A DNA stretch of 64,000 nucleotides from VXOZ01 sp965220045. Its GTDB lineage: Bacteria > Chloroflexota > UBA11872 > VXOZ01. The stretch spans positions 3,313,993 through 3,377,992 of the forward strand of contig OZ244803.1 of the NCBI GenBank assembly GCA_965220045.1, written 5' to 3'. A program made the position numbers and the translations under genes. This document shows positions 25,430-34,441 of this stretch, piece after piece (the first letter of the stretch is position 1; each line of letters starts with the position of its first letter). The notes under the pieces are model-generated. The model was given only the letters and a program-made list of their open reading frames with translations. It had not been told where the DNA came from and did not search any database.

Positions 25430-25687
25430 CCCCTTTTACCCCTTAGTTTTTACATTATTTTTGAATATAACTCTATGCAGCCCCAAAGCACGGGGAAAGC
25501 ACTCCGCAGTGCTACCATCTGCCGACTCTCAATCCACCCGGCTGCGACGGTAATTCGCGCTTTCTGCTTCCTGACACGCCCGTAGCGCACCGACCGGTGA
25601 CGGGAGAGACGACGAGGACCGAACAAAACAGAACGCCAACTCTTCAATTAAACGGCGCATAGCCACGACGCAAAGGAACACATCCCG

Positions 25688-26053
25688 GTGACCCGCAAAA
25701 CAAAACACCCCAAGAGCCTCTACGCCGATCTCTTTACCGAACATGAACTGGCGGCGCTGGAGCGCACCGCCGACAATCCGCTGCTCCAGGACGAGATCGG
25801 GTTGCTGCGCATGCTCATCCGCCGCCTTGCCGGCCAGCTCCTGAACGCTGAAGACGAAGAACGCGCGCCGGCGGACAAGATCAAGGCGGTCAAAGACCTG
25901 ACGGATATTCTCCTCAACGCCCTGAAGGCGCGCCACCAGCTCTCGCCCCGGGCTGAAGACAACCTGACCGAGGCGATGCGCCAGGTGGTCGCCGAGATCG
26001 AAGCGCTGGAGAAACAGGAAGAACACACACAGGAACACCCCCATGCTGAATGA
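25688..26053 (+). CDS. Small phage-type protein, possible terminase small subunit
   Basis: 121 residues starting with GTG at 25688, AAAGGA upstream. Mostly helical and charged (KIKAVKDLTDILLNALKARHQL), with an acidic, His-rich tail. No catalytic motif. It is the first rightward gene after the divergent repressor, two genes before the terminase large subunit, where a small terminase or DNA-recognition subunit is expected. This assignment rests on position and size only. Confidence 0.6.
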   Translation: MTRKTKHPKSLYADLFTEHELAALERTADNPLLQDEIGLLRMLIRRLAGQLLNAEDEERAPADKIKAVKDLTDILLNALKARHQLSPRAEDNLTEAMRQVVAEIEALEKQEEHTQEHPHAE

Positions 26054-26285
26054 AACACCGACACAGACGCCCAGGCAGCACGATGCGCGCATCCACGAAC
26101 TGGCAGACCAACTGGACCGTCACGGCTGCGCTTTCGGCCAGGTGACGCGCGAGTTGGCTGAAAACACGCGGGAGGACTACGCCCGGCTGGAAGCCAAGAT
26201 CAACATCATCTTGATCGGCATCTTTGCTTCGCCGTTCGCCGCGGCTTTCCTCAACGGCATCCTGCGCAGCGTGCCGGGGCCGTAA
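26043..26285 (+). CDS. Small membrane protein in the phage-derived operon
   Basis: 80 residues, start overlapping the end of the preceding gene by 11 bases, so probably translationally coupled. The N-terminal half is charged and helical (HDARIHELADQLDRHGCAFG); one transmembrane helix (INIILIGIFASPFAAAFLNG) ends the protein. Too short and single-spanning for confident holin assignment; a holin-like or anchoring role is possible. No family recognised. Confidence 0.6.
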   Translation: MLNETPTQTPRQHDARIHELADQLDRHGCAFGQVTRELAENTREDYARLEAKINIILIGIFASPFAAAFLNGILRSVPGP

Positions 26286-26482
26286 GTTTCTGCGCAGTAC
26301 AGGGCCCAACACGAATCGGCCAGCCCGCAATCCCACCGTGGAGACCCCACAACCCGCGAACTCTCGCGAACAAGCCCCCTCTCCCTCAGGGAGAGGGCCG
26401 GGGTGAGGGGAAATCGGCGACAGGCGCCGGCCGCTTGCCCGGCGACAAATGAAACTACGCACGAAGACTCAATGCGAAGAGA
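26286..26482. repeat. Intergenic gap with CCCTCTCCCTCAGGGAGAGG palindrome
   Basis: A gap of about 200 bases before the terminase gene. At 26377-26410 lies the palindrome CCCTCTCCCTCAGGGAGAGG followed by GCCGGGGTGAGGGG, one member of a dispersed family (also 30043-30075 and 33441-33477). Confidence 0.75.
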
Positions 26483-28033
26483 ATGACCACAGCATCTACA
26501 CGTAGGATGAAAATCGAGGAAAGCACGTCCGTTCACCCGTCAACGCCGCGCGTTGACGGTCAGGACTTGCTTGCCCGCGCCTTCTTTCGCTATACCCTGA
26601 ACGACATTGCCCACTTCTCGCGTGTACTCGTAGGGCGACCCTTGCGCACCTATCAGTTGGCGGTAGCGCGAGCGGTGCTCGCCAGTGTGCGGCAGCGGCA
26701 GGGGGCGATTTTCACCGTGGAGATGGCGCGCCAGATGGGCAAGAACGAGCTGTCCGCGCATCTCGAAGCCTACCTGCTCTACCGCTACCAGCGGCGCGGC
26801 GGCACGATCGTGAAGTGCGCGCCCACCCTCAGCCCGCAGACTCTCATTTCCCGCCTGCGCCTGGAGTCGATCTTGGACCGACCCTGGCTGGCGCCCTACT
26901 GGCAGCGCGCCCACGGCAACATGGTCGCGGTCGGCAAGGCGCGGGTTATGTTCCTTTCGGCCCACGAGCAGTCGAACGTCGTTGGCGCGACCGCCGATCT
27001 GCTGCTGGAAGTAGATGAGGCCCAGGACGTGGACGAAGAGAAATTCGCCAAGGAATTCCTGCCCATGGCGGCGGCGCAAAACGCCACCATCGTGCTCTAC
27101 GGCACGCCGTGGACGCAGGATACACTCCTTGCCAAGTACAAGGCGCTGAACCTCGCGCATGCAGAAAAGACCGGCGAGCGGCGGCACTTTTCCTATCCCT
27201 GGGAGGTGGGCGCGCGGGAAAATCCGCGCTACGGCGCGGCGGTAAAGGCGCAAATCCGCCAGCGCGGGGAGGATGATCTTGTCATTCGCACCCAGTATTG
27301 CCTGGAAGAGGTGGACGACGCCACCGGCTTCTTCACGCCGCCGTTGCGAGCCGCCCTGCAGGGCACACATGCGCGGCAGCACGAACCGCAAGCGGAGGCG
27401 CACTACGTGGCGGCCGTGGACGTGGCCGGCGAGGAGACCGCGGCTCTTGGACAGCCGGAAGGTCGGTCCCGGCGTGACAGTACGGTGGTCTTGATTGGCG
27501 AGCGCGTCTGGCGGCACGACCCGGTGCTGGGGTTCGCCCTGCCCGCGGTCAACGTGGTGAATGCCTACCAATGGACCGGCCTGCCCACCACCGAGCAGTA
27601 TGTCCGCCTCGTGCGCTTGCTCGGTGAAGAGTGGCGGGTGCAGCGGGCTGTGATCGATGCCACCGGCCTGGGCGACGCGCTGGCGCGTTTCTTGCAGGCG
27701 CGGCTGGGCGCGGACCGCATTGAGCCATTCACGTTCACGGCGCAATCCAAGAGCGGCCTGGGCTACGACCTGCGGAGTTTGGTGGCCAGCGGACGCTTGC
27801 AGATGTGGGCGGATGACGGTTCGCCGGAATACCGGGAGTGCTGGCGGCAGGTGCGGCGGTGCCAACTGGCACTGCATCCGGGCAGCCGGATTGGGTTCCA
27901 CGTGCCCGCCGGACAGGGACACGACGACTATGTGTCGGCTTCGGCGATGCTCACGCGCACGGTGGAGAGCGGCGCGCCGCCGGCCGTATCGGTGGCGCTG
28001 CCGCCGGAGGAGAAGCAGCCGGAGGGGTATTGA
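26483..28033 (+). CDS. Phage terminase large subunit
   Basis: DNA-packaging motor, 516 residues. ATPase domain: Walker A-like EMARQMGKNEL near residue 85, Walker B LLLEVDEAQD near 178, coupling motif IVLYGTPW near 203-210. The RNase H-like nuclease domain has candidate metal-binding aspartates in VAAVDVAGEE (Asp313), AVIDATGLGDAL (Asp392) and GHDDYVSAS near the C-terminus, so all expected acidic residues are present. The frame is intact. It follows the small gene pair and precedes the portal gene, the standard packaging order. Confidence 0.9.
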   Translation: MTTASTRRMKIEESTSVHPSTPRVDGQDLLARAFFRYTLNDIAHFSRVLVGRPLRTYQLAVARAVLASVRQRQGAIFTVEMARQMGKNELSAHLEAYLLYRYQRRGGTIVKCAPTLSPQTLISRLRLESILDRPWLAPYWQRAHGNMVAVGKARVMFLSAHEQSNVVGATADLLLEVDEAQDVDEEKFAKEFLPMAAAQNATIVLYGTPWTQDTLLAKYKALNLAHAEKTGERRHFSYPWEVGARENPRYGAAVKAQIRQRGEDDLVIRTQYCLEEVDDATGFFTPPLRAALQGTHARQHEPQAEAHYVAAVDVAGEETAALGQPEGRSRRDSTVVLIGERVWRHDPVLGFALPAVNVVNAYQWTGLPTTEQYVRLVRLLGEEWRVQRAVIDATGLGDALARFLQARLGADRIEPFTFTAQSKSGLGYDLRSLVASGRLQMWADDGSPEYRECWRQVRRCQLALHPGSRIGFHVPAGQGHDDYVSASAMLTRTVESGAPPAVSVALPPEEKQPEGY

Positions 28034-28505
28034 TTAGACAAGTGAGGCAGACGAAGAGTAGCGCGGGGGCTTGTCCCCCGCTCCGATCCGGAGACGCCTT
28101 ATCAAGAGAAGATGGATTCCCGCGTTCGCGGGAGTGACGGATTGAGGACGCAGGTTGCAAACCTGCGCTACCGAACTAGGAAGTGCATCCGCGCAAACAG
28201 GCCAATCTGGACTCCGAGCTCCCAGGCGGGGGGCCAGAATGACGGAACAACTCACCCCCTCCCTGTAGCGCGGGGGCTTGTCCCCCGTTCTTGAAATGGC
28301 GAGTTCAAGGTTGCAAAGACCAGATGGATTCCCGCGCTCGCGGGAATGACGGAATAAGGGCGCCGGGAATATCGATCGCCTTCCGCCGGAATGTGGAATA
28401 GAGATGGTTGCAGCGCCTCTTGCAGGGGTGAGCCATCGCGGGAATGACGGAACAAGAGCGTCGCTCTTGGAACACCGACCACAACACGCATAGAAAGCGA
28501 GCGCA
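28034..28505. repeat. Palindromic repeats between terminase and portal genes
   Basis: About 470 bases with alternating host-type repeats. GCGGGGGCTTGTCCCCCGC lies at 28061 and 28269. The GATTCCCGCG...CGCGGGAATGACGG type lies at 28112 and 28326. CGCAGGTTGCAAACCTGCG lies at 28149. A further fragment is near 28436. No coding potential. These families are also found between ordinary chromosomal genes. Confidence 0.85.
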
Positions 28506-29744
28506 ATGGCAGTACAACCAACACAGTGGTGGCAGCGTTTGGGTGAACGTCTCTTTGGCGACGTGATCCAGGCGCGGGTGCAGGAGGCGGTGGCGGCGGA
28601 AGACAGCGGTTACCGGCAGGTGTCCGGCGCCACGGAGACCCGGGACGACCCCCTCTGGGACCAGCAACGGCTGCTGCGGGAGGTCTACGAGGCTTACGTC
28701 ACCAATCCGCTGGCGTACACCGTGATCGACGTGCAGGCCAACTTCGTGCTGGGCGGCGGCGTGCGTATTGCGTGCGCGAGTCCGGCGGTGCAAAAGGCCG
28801 TGGATGCCTTCTGGCAGCACCCGGACAACGCCATGGACACGCGCGTCTACAGCCTTTACACCGAGTTGGCACTCTACGGCGAGCAGTTTGTGCGCGTATT
28901 CACGGATCCGCTTACCGGCGAGGTCCGGTTGCGCCAGCTCGACCCTCTGCTGATAGATCAGATCGAGACCGCGACCGAAGACATCGAGCAGGTGCTCCGC
29001 TACCGGGTGCGCGGCGTCGGCCAGGACCCGGGTTACTGGATTGCGGCGGCGGAGATGGAGCACTTCACCATCAACCGCGTGTCGAATGCGCTGCGCGGGC
29101 GCAGCGATCTGGCGCCGCTCTTGCCATGGCTCCAACGCTACCGCGACTGGCTGGTGGACCGCGCCCGCATCAACCGGCTCAAGGGCAGCTTCATCTACGA
29201 CGTAACCGTGCGTGGGGCGACGCGCAACGACCTGCTCGCCAAGATGGCGGCCTACGCGCAGCCGCCCGCGCCCGGCACGGTGGTCTTCCATAACGAAGCC
29301 GAGACCTGGCAGCCGGTGCAGCCCTCGATTGGCGCAGACGACGTAGCCGCCGACGGCCGCGCGCTGAAGCTCATGATCGCGGCCGGCGCGGGCTTGCCGG
29401 AGCACTACCTGGCGGAAGGCGGTCACGTGAACCGGGCGACCGCGGCGGAGATGGGCCTGCCGACGCTGCGGCGCTTCCAACGCCGCCAGGAATTGTTTGG
29501 CCGCTACCTGCGCCGTCTCGTGGCGCGGGCGATTCAGGCCAAGCAGGATGCCGGGGCGCTGGCAATGGACGTTGACGCGGCCTTCCGTGTGGTTTTCCAG
29601 GAAGTCCAACCGGATATCGCCCACGTGGCGGGGCCGCACGCGGAGTCGTTCGCGCGTTCACTGCAGCTTGCCCGGGCGGAAGGCTGGCTGGCAGCGGATG
29701 ACGCCGCGCGGCTCTTCCGGCGCTTTCTGGCGGATGAGGAGTAA
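28506..29744 (+). CDS. Phage portal protein
   Basis: 412 residues. Portal features: N-terminal helical part (YEAYVTNPLAYTVIDVQANF), a mixed beta region (LYTELALYGEQFVRVF, then VRLRQLDPLLIDQI), the stem region with HFTINRVSNALRGRSDLAPL and a helical crown. It would form the dodecameric ring at the packaging vertex, binding the terminase at 26483. ATG at 28506; upstream GAAAGCGAGCGC is a weak ribosome binding site, perhaps because the repeat-filled gap replaced the original one. The frame is intact. Confidence 0.85.
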   Translation: MAVQPTQWWQRLGERLFGDVIQARVQEAVAAEDSGYRQVSGATETRDDPLWDQQRLLREVYEAYVTNPLAYTVIDVQANFVLGGGVRIACASPAVQKAVDAFWQHPDNAMDTRVYSLYTELALYGEQFVRVFTDPLTGEVRLRQLDPLLIDQIETATEDIEQVLRYRVRGVGQDPGYWIAAAEMEHFTINRVSNALRGRSDLAPLLPWLQRYRDWLVDRARINRLKGSFIYDVTVRGATRNDLLAKMAAYAQPPAPGTVVFHNEAETWQPVQPSIGADDVAADGRALKLMIAAGAGLPEHYLAEGGHVNRATAAEMGLPTLRRFQRRQELFGRYLRRLVARAIQAKQDAGALAMDVDAAFRVVFQEVQPDIAHVAGPHAESFARSLQLARAEGWLAADDAARLFRRFLADEE

Positions 29745-30093
29745 GGGAATGGGCGAACTGACTGCTAAGCGCGAACCACCAAATCTGGTCTCGTCAAGAG
29801 CGGGCCACTCGCCGTCACTCCCGCGAAAGCGGGAGTCCATCCGGTCTGGATGTATGTTTTTCCCAACCGTCTCGCGTCTAGGCGTCGCAGTGAGTACGGG
29901 ACGGGTATTCGCGATGCACGCAGAGAAGATGGATTCCGCGCCCGGGCCCGGGGCGAGCTTGCGCGGGAATGACGGATCACACGGTGCTTTCAATGGATCG
30001 CAGTCGTGTAAAGAGGGACAGGCTGGGCTGCCAGGAGGCCCCCTCACCCCGGCCCTCTCCCTCGAGGGAGAGGGGGATCCTGAACGAATTCAG
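29745..30093. repeat. Palindromic repeats after the portal gene
   Basis: About 350 bases. Copies of the CGTCACTCCCGCGAAAGCGG type at about 29811 and 29928-29975, the latter interrupted by CGCCCGGGCCCGGGGCGAGC. A CCCTCACCCCGGCCCTCTCC / GAGGGAGAGGGGG copy lies at 30043-30073. No credible gene. Confidence 0.8.
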
Positions 30094-30684
30094 TCACTCC
30101 GGGTCGTAGTCCAGCATCTCGCTCAGTTGCTCTTTGGTCATGCCCGCGGCGCGGAGCAGGACCAGGACAACCTCCGGCTTGAGGGCTTCGGATTGCGTCA
30201 GAGGCCCGCCGGTCGCTTGCCCGACGCGGGGGTGGATGGTCGCAGTCTCCGCCACCGCCACCACCGGGATGGTCTCACCTTCGCCGAGATCGGCGGCGAT
30301 CCAGGTGGGCAGCAACCTCCGGAGGTGCGCCAGGGTTTCTTCCTCAGTTTCGCCGTGGGCCACACGGTCGTGGAGGGGAATGGCGGCGGCGCAGGCGCGC
30401 ACCTCGCCCTGCCAGGTCACGGCCGGCAGGCGGTACGTGGCGTCTCCGCAATCCACGGCGACGGTGTGCAGGGCCAGCGTGTCTTCGGGCGGGTCTTCCT
30501 GGGAAAGAAACATCTCGGCCGCGAGCGTGAGGTCGGCCACGACCTCAGCCATCGTGTCGCCCTGCACCACGCAGCCCGGGAGCGTGGGCAACTCCGCCCA
30601 GTAGCCGCCGGCTTGGGAAGGCGCGACGACGACCGTGAGAGAGGCAGTGGGGGCGGCAGTTCTGTGTGTGTCCATGGAAGTCAT
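30094..30684 (-). CDS. HicB-like protein with a second related domain
   Basis: About 196 residues. The first half has the HicB antitoxin-type core (GGYWAELPTLPGCVVQGDTM followed by AEVVADLTLAAEMFL). The second half (TWQGEVRACAAAIPLHDRVA, then GETEEETLAHLRRLLPTWI) looks like a diverged second copy. The C-terminus (EVVLVLLRAAGMTKEQLSEM) may be a short DNA-binding helix pair. No HicA toxin is adjacent. It sits opposite in strand between portal and capsid genes, as a later insertion would. Start ATG at 30684 or 30675; no good ribosome binding site, but TACAAT lies just upstream. Confidence 0.7.
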   Translation of the reverse strand: MTSMDTHRTAAPTASLTVVVAPSQAGGYWAELPTLPGCVVQGDTMAEVVADLTLAAEMFLSQEDPPEDTLALHTVAVDCGDATYRLPAVTWQGEVRACAAAIPLHDRVAHGETEEETLAHLRRLLPTWIAADLGEGETIPVVAVAETATIHPRVGQATGGPLTQSEALKPEVVLVLLRAAGMTKEQLSEMLDYDPE

Positions 30685-30735
30685 TGTACCAAGTGGCGGC
30701 GGTGTGACCACAAAGGAGGGCGCAAGGCCTCAATT

Positions 30736-31272
30736 CCGTCACTCCCGCGGAAGCGGGAGTCCATCTGGGCTGGGTCCGTCATTCCGGCGGAAGCCGGAAT
30801 CCATCTTCATCTTGGCAACACTGCAACTGCCAAGCCCGAAGCGGGGGGCAAGCCCCCGTGCTACGAGGATTGGGGTTGCCGGCCGTCGGACGCAGGATTC
30901 AAACCCGCGCCAATCCGTCACTCCCGCGGAAGCGGGAGTCCATCTGGGCTGGGTCCGTCATTCCGGCGGAAGCCGGAATCCATCTTCATCTTGGCAACAC
31001 TGCAACTGCGAAGTCCGGAGCGGGGGACAAGCCCCCGCGCTACGAGGAACGAGGTTGCCGGCCGTCGGACGCAGGTTTCGCACCTGCGCTTATCCGTCAC
31101 TCCCGCTAAAGCGGGAGTCCATCTGCGCAGGGCCCGTCATTCCGGCGAAAGCCGGAATCCATCTTCTCTTGGCAACACTGCAACTGCGAAGTCCGGAGCG
31201 GGGGACAAGCCCCCGCGCTACGAGGATTGGGGTACCCGGCCCCGCGGACGCAGGTTACAAACCTGCGCTACC
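30736..31272. repeat. Three tandem copies of a 179-bp compound repeat
   Basis: Copies begin at 30736, 30915 and 31094, exactly 179 bases apart. Each contains a CGTCACTCCCGCGGAAGCGG palindrome, a GTCATTCCGGCGGAAGCCGG palindrome, a short linker, a GCGGGGGACAAGCCCCCGC palindrome and a CGCAGGTT-AAACCTGCG end. The copies differ by point changes, for example GCGGGGGGCAAGCCCCCGT in the first. They fill the gap upstream of the capsid gene. Confidence 0.92.
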
Positions 31273-31384
31273 GGATTAGACAGGAAAATCGGATCTCACA
31301 GGTAAACCACAGACCACCGCGGGATGAGAAGTCATTCACAACACGGAGAAAAGTCGTGCACATCACTGAAAGGAGCGTGATGCA

Positions 31385-33382
31385 TTGAAATCGGAAAAAC
31401 TCGCACTGCTTGTGCCCTTGCTAGAAGCGCAACTCGACGCGCCGCGGCGCGACGTGGCCGTGACCGTACTACGGCAGGGCATGTCGCGGAACGGCCGCTT
31501 TTTCACACCGCAAGCGCTGCAGGACGTAGCGGCGCAGCTCGACGGGCTCAAGGCCTTTGCCGACCATACTGCGCCCACGGACGCGAGCACCCATCAGCCA
31601 CGGAGCGTGCGCGACGTGGTGGGGTTCTACCGCGATCCGCGCGTGGAGGGCGACCGCGTGCGGGCCACGCTCCACGTCTTTGCCAGCGCTAATTGGCTCT
31701 GGAGCCTGGTGCAGGAAGCCGTGGAACTGGGACGTCCCGACGTCTTGGGACTTTCGATTGACTCGCTGGCGGCGGTCCGTACCCAGCAGCAGAACGGCAA
31801 ACGCACGCAAGTGGTGGAAAGCATCCCGGTGCTGCGCTCTTGCGACGTGGTCACGCGAGCCGCCGCGGGAGGCGCGTTCGAGCACATTGTGACAGAGCAA
31901 GACGCAGCTAGCGCAGATGTAGAGGAGAGAGACGTGCAGGAATTCCCGCCAACCGATCCAGCGAAGAACAGCCAGCAGGCCGGGACCGACCCGGCGCATT
32001 CATCCCACATAGAGGAGGTATCTATGGGAGACACAGTCACGACGACGGTACATGAGCGCCTCGCGGCAGCCGAGGCCAAGCTCGCATGCACGACCGCGCT
32101 GCATGAGCGGCTCGATACGGTAGCCTTGCCTGCGGCGATCAAAAGCAAGCTGCGCCGCCGCTTCGAGGGACAGACCTTTACGACGGAGGTATTGGAACAG
32201 GCCATTCAGGATGAGGTCGAGACCGTGCGGACGCTCACCGGTTCCGCCAACGGCGTGCACGGTGCAGGCGCGGAAAAGTCCCGCCTCAGTATTACCGGCA
32301 CCGGAGCGAGCCGGGGTCTCGCCGCAGTAGAAGCCGGTCTGGCGCGCTTGCTGGGCGTGCGGGAGATAGCCTCTGAGGAGCCGATCCCGGCCTGGTCCAG
32401 CATTCGTGAGGCCTACGTGCAGATCACGGGCGATACCGAGGTGCGCGGCGCAGCGAACCCGGAACTCTCGCTCGTGCGCGAGGCCAACGAGGTCACCACG
32501 AGCGTGCTCAACCACGCTCTCGCCAACGCCATCACGAAGCGCCTCGTCCAGGACTACGGCGCGCAGCCCCAGGACTGGCGGAAGTTCTGCGTGATCCGCA
32601 ACATTCGCGATTACAAGCCCCAGTACCGGGTGTTGCTGCACGACTTTGGCGCGCTCGACTCCGTGGATGAGAATGCCGCGTATACAAATCTCTCCTGGGA
32701 CGACACGCGGGAGACCTACACTCCTGCCAAGCGCGGCAATCTGGTAGTGGTCACCCGCGAGGCGATCTTGAACGACGACCTGGAAGCCGTGCGGCGCATC
32801 CCCACCAAGCTGGCGATTGCGGCCGCTACGACCATCAACGAGTTCGTATACGGCCTTTTCACCGACAATCCGCAGCTTGCGGACAACACGACGGTCTTCG
32901 ATAAGGACAGCCAGACCTCGCACAAGAATCGCGGTACCGCCGCGCTGGCGGCGTCGGCGCTGCAAGCGGCGATCACGCAGATGATGAAGCAGACGAACAG
33001 CGCGGGGAAGCGGTTGGGTCTCAAACCCCGCTACCTCCTGCTGCCGCCGGATCTGTACTGGAACGCCGTGACGATCCTCAACAGTACGCTGCTGCCCGGC
33101 AGCCAGAACAACGACGCCAATCCGCTGCAGGGCATGTTGGAGCCTATCGTCGTGCCGCAATTCAGCGATACCAAGGACTACTATCTGATGGCCGATCCGG
33201 CGCAGATCGAGTGCCTGGAGGTGGGCTTCATCAACGGCCAGGAGACGCCGGAGTTGTTGGTGCAGGATAGCCCGACCGCGGGTTCGGTCTTCACCAACGA
33301 CGCCATCAGCTACAAGGTGCGCTGGGAGTTCGGCGGCAGTTGGCTGGACTACCGGGGCGCGTACTGGGCGGAGGTGGCGTAA
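31385..33382 (+). CDS. Prohead protease / major capsid protein fusion
   Basis: 665 residues. The N-terminal part (about 1-160) resembles a head maturation protease: RNGRFFTPQALQDV, candidate catalytic His61 in FADHTAP and Ser124 in VLGLSIDSL. Residues 160-215 form a charged linker. The rest is a Mu/HK97-type major capsid protein, with IPTKLAIAAATTINEFVYG and YLLLPPDLYWNAVTILNSTL. The start is TTG at 31385 with AAAGGAG nine bases upstream; ATG at 31380 stops after two codons. An internal Shine-Dalgarno and ATG at 32024 would make the capsid part separately (452 residues). Confidence 0.85.
   Translation: MKSEKLALLVPLLEAQLDAPRRDVAVTVLRQGMSRNGRFFTPQALQDVAAQLDGLKAFADHTAPTDASTHQPRSVRDVVGFYRDPRVEGDRVRATLHVFASANWLWSLVQEAVELGRPDVLGLSIDSLAAVRTQQQNGKRTQVVESIPVLRSCDVVTRAAAGGAFEHIVTEQDAASADVEERDVQEFPPTDPAKNSQQAGTDPAHSSHIEEVSMGDTVTTTVHERLAAAEAKLACTTALHERLDTVALPAAIKSKLRRRFEGQTFTTEVLEQAIQDEVETVRTLTGSANGVHGAGAEKSRLSITGTGASRGLAAVEAGLARLLGVREIASEEPIPAWSSIREAYVQITGDTEVRGAANPELSLVREANEVTTSVLNHALANAITKRLVQDYGAQPQDWRKFCVIRNIRDYKPQYRVLLHDFGALDSVDENAAYTNLSWDDTRETYTPAKRGNLVVVTREAILNDDLEAVRRIPTKLAIAAATTINEFVYGLFTDNPQLADNTTVFDKDSQTSHKNRGTAALAASALQAAITQMMKQTNSAGKRLGLKPRYLLLPPDLYWNAVTILNSTLLPGSQNNDANPLQGMLEPIVVPQFSDTKDYYLMADPAQIECLEVGFINGQETPELLVQDSPTAGSVFTNDAISYKVRWEFGGSWLDYRGAYWAEVA
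32011..32026 (+). promoter_or_regulatory. Internal ribosome binding site and start for the capsid protein
   Basis: Inside the fused gene, AGAGGAGGTATCTATG gives a near-perfect Shine-Dalgarno (GAGGAGG) about 7 bases before an in-frame ATG at 32024. Translation from here yields MGDTVTTTVHERL and the whole capsid domain. It lies just after the protease and linker, so it is placed where a free capsid protein should begin. Nested in-frame starts of this kind are known from phage lambda C/Nu3. Confidence 0.75.
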
Positions 33383-33772
33383 GGGACGTTTGCGGCCGGG
33401 GCACATTGGCCATACCAGTGACGCTGAGGGGCGGCGGTCGCCCCTCACCCCGGCCCTCTCCCACCGGGAGAGGGGGGCATCGCGATCATGATCGCAGCGT
33501 AGTAGGGGCACGATATATCGTGCCCCTACGGACGGCCATGAACGAGGGGCTATCTCTTTCCGCAGGCTCCATGGAACACGGCAAGTCGTGCCCCTACGGA
33601 TCGCCAAAAGCGATAGGATTGCGGTCCCCGCTTTCCCTTGAATCTTCGGCAAACCCTTGGCGGGGCGGACAGCCACCGTGGCACGGGCAGCCGTTAACAC
33701 ATGACTCTCAAACGAGCGCGGCCTTGCGTTGCGCCGGACAGCATCGTAGTACCTGACACATGAGGATTGCCC
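33383..33772. repeat. Palindromic repeats between capsid and adaptor genes
   Basis: About 390 bases. CCCTCACCCCGGCCCTCTCC / CGGGAGAGGGGGG lies at 33441-33477. A perfect 28-base palindrome with core GGGGCACGATATATCGTGCC lies at 33502-33529. A partial GTCGTGCCCCTACGG lies near 33579. No credible gene. Confidence 0.85.
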
Positions 33773-34441
33773 ATGACATTGAGCGAATTTCGCGAATTGC
33801 TCCGCAAGGAGTTGTTTGATCCGGCGGATGACGAGCCGCGGTTCAGTGATGCGGACCTCGATCACGCCATTGACCGGGCTCTCACCGAACTGTCGCGCGT
33901 CGTGCCGTGGACGCGCGACGCCACGCTGACCACCAGTCCGGACTCGCGTCTGGTCGACCTGAGCAGCCTCGCCAACGTGTGGAGCGTCGAGGAGGTGGAG
34001 TGGCCCACGGGACACTATCCGCCGCGCCATTGCACGTACATGGTGCTGCCCACGAGCGACGGCGCGCCGGGCTTCGTTTTTCTGCTTGTGCCGGAAGCGC
34101 CGAGCGCGACCGAACCGGTGCGCGTGCGCTGGGGCACGAAGCACGTCGCCGGCGACAGCCAGTGGACATTGCCGGAGGCGCACACCGGTTTGCTGACAAC
34201 GGGTGTTTACGCCTACGCCTGCTTGGCTTACGCCACCCCGCTGTCCGACAACTTCCGCTACCAGGACGGCCAGCAAGGCGCGGGCGTGGATACAAGCATG
34301 GTGAGCGGCGCGTGGTGGGAGAAAGGCAGGGCGGCGCGCGGCAGGTTCGAAGAGGAGCTGGACGCGCTGCGGCAGGAAAGGGCGCAGCACGTGCGGGGCA
34401 GCGTGGCGTGGACGGTAGAAGGTTCTGAGGGAGTGCGGTGA
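33773..34441 (+). CDS. Phage head-tail adaptor-like protein
   Basis: 222 residues starting MTLSEFRELLRKELFD, with GAGGATTG upstream of ATG at 33773. N-terminal helices (ADLDHAIDRALTELSRVVPW), a beta-rich centre, then a C-terminal helical segment (RAARGRFEEELDALRQERAQ). Position straight after the capsid gene and the helical start match head-tail connectors of the gp6 type, but no signature residue proves it. Frame intact. Confidence 0.65.
   Translation: MTLSEFRELLRKELFDPADDEPRFSDADLDHAIDRALTELSRVVPWTRDATLTTSPDSRLVDLSSLANVWSVEEVEWPTGHYPPRHCTYMVLPTSDGAPGFVFLLVPEAPSATEPVRVRWGTKHVAGDSQWTLPEAHTGLLTTGVYAYACLAYATPLSDNFRYQDGQQGAGVDTSMVSGAWWEKGRAARGRFEEELDALRQERAQHVRGSVAWTVEGSEGVR

Noticed and set aside
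30736..31272. CRISPR array
   Set aside because: Repeats are 179 bases, contiguous and composed of palindromes, with no unique spacers and no cas genes.
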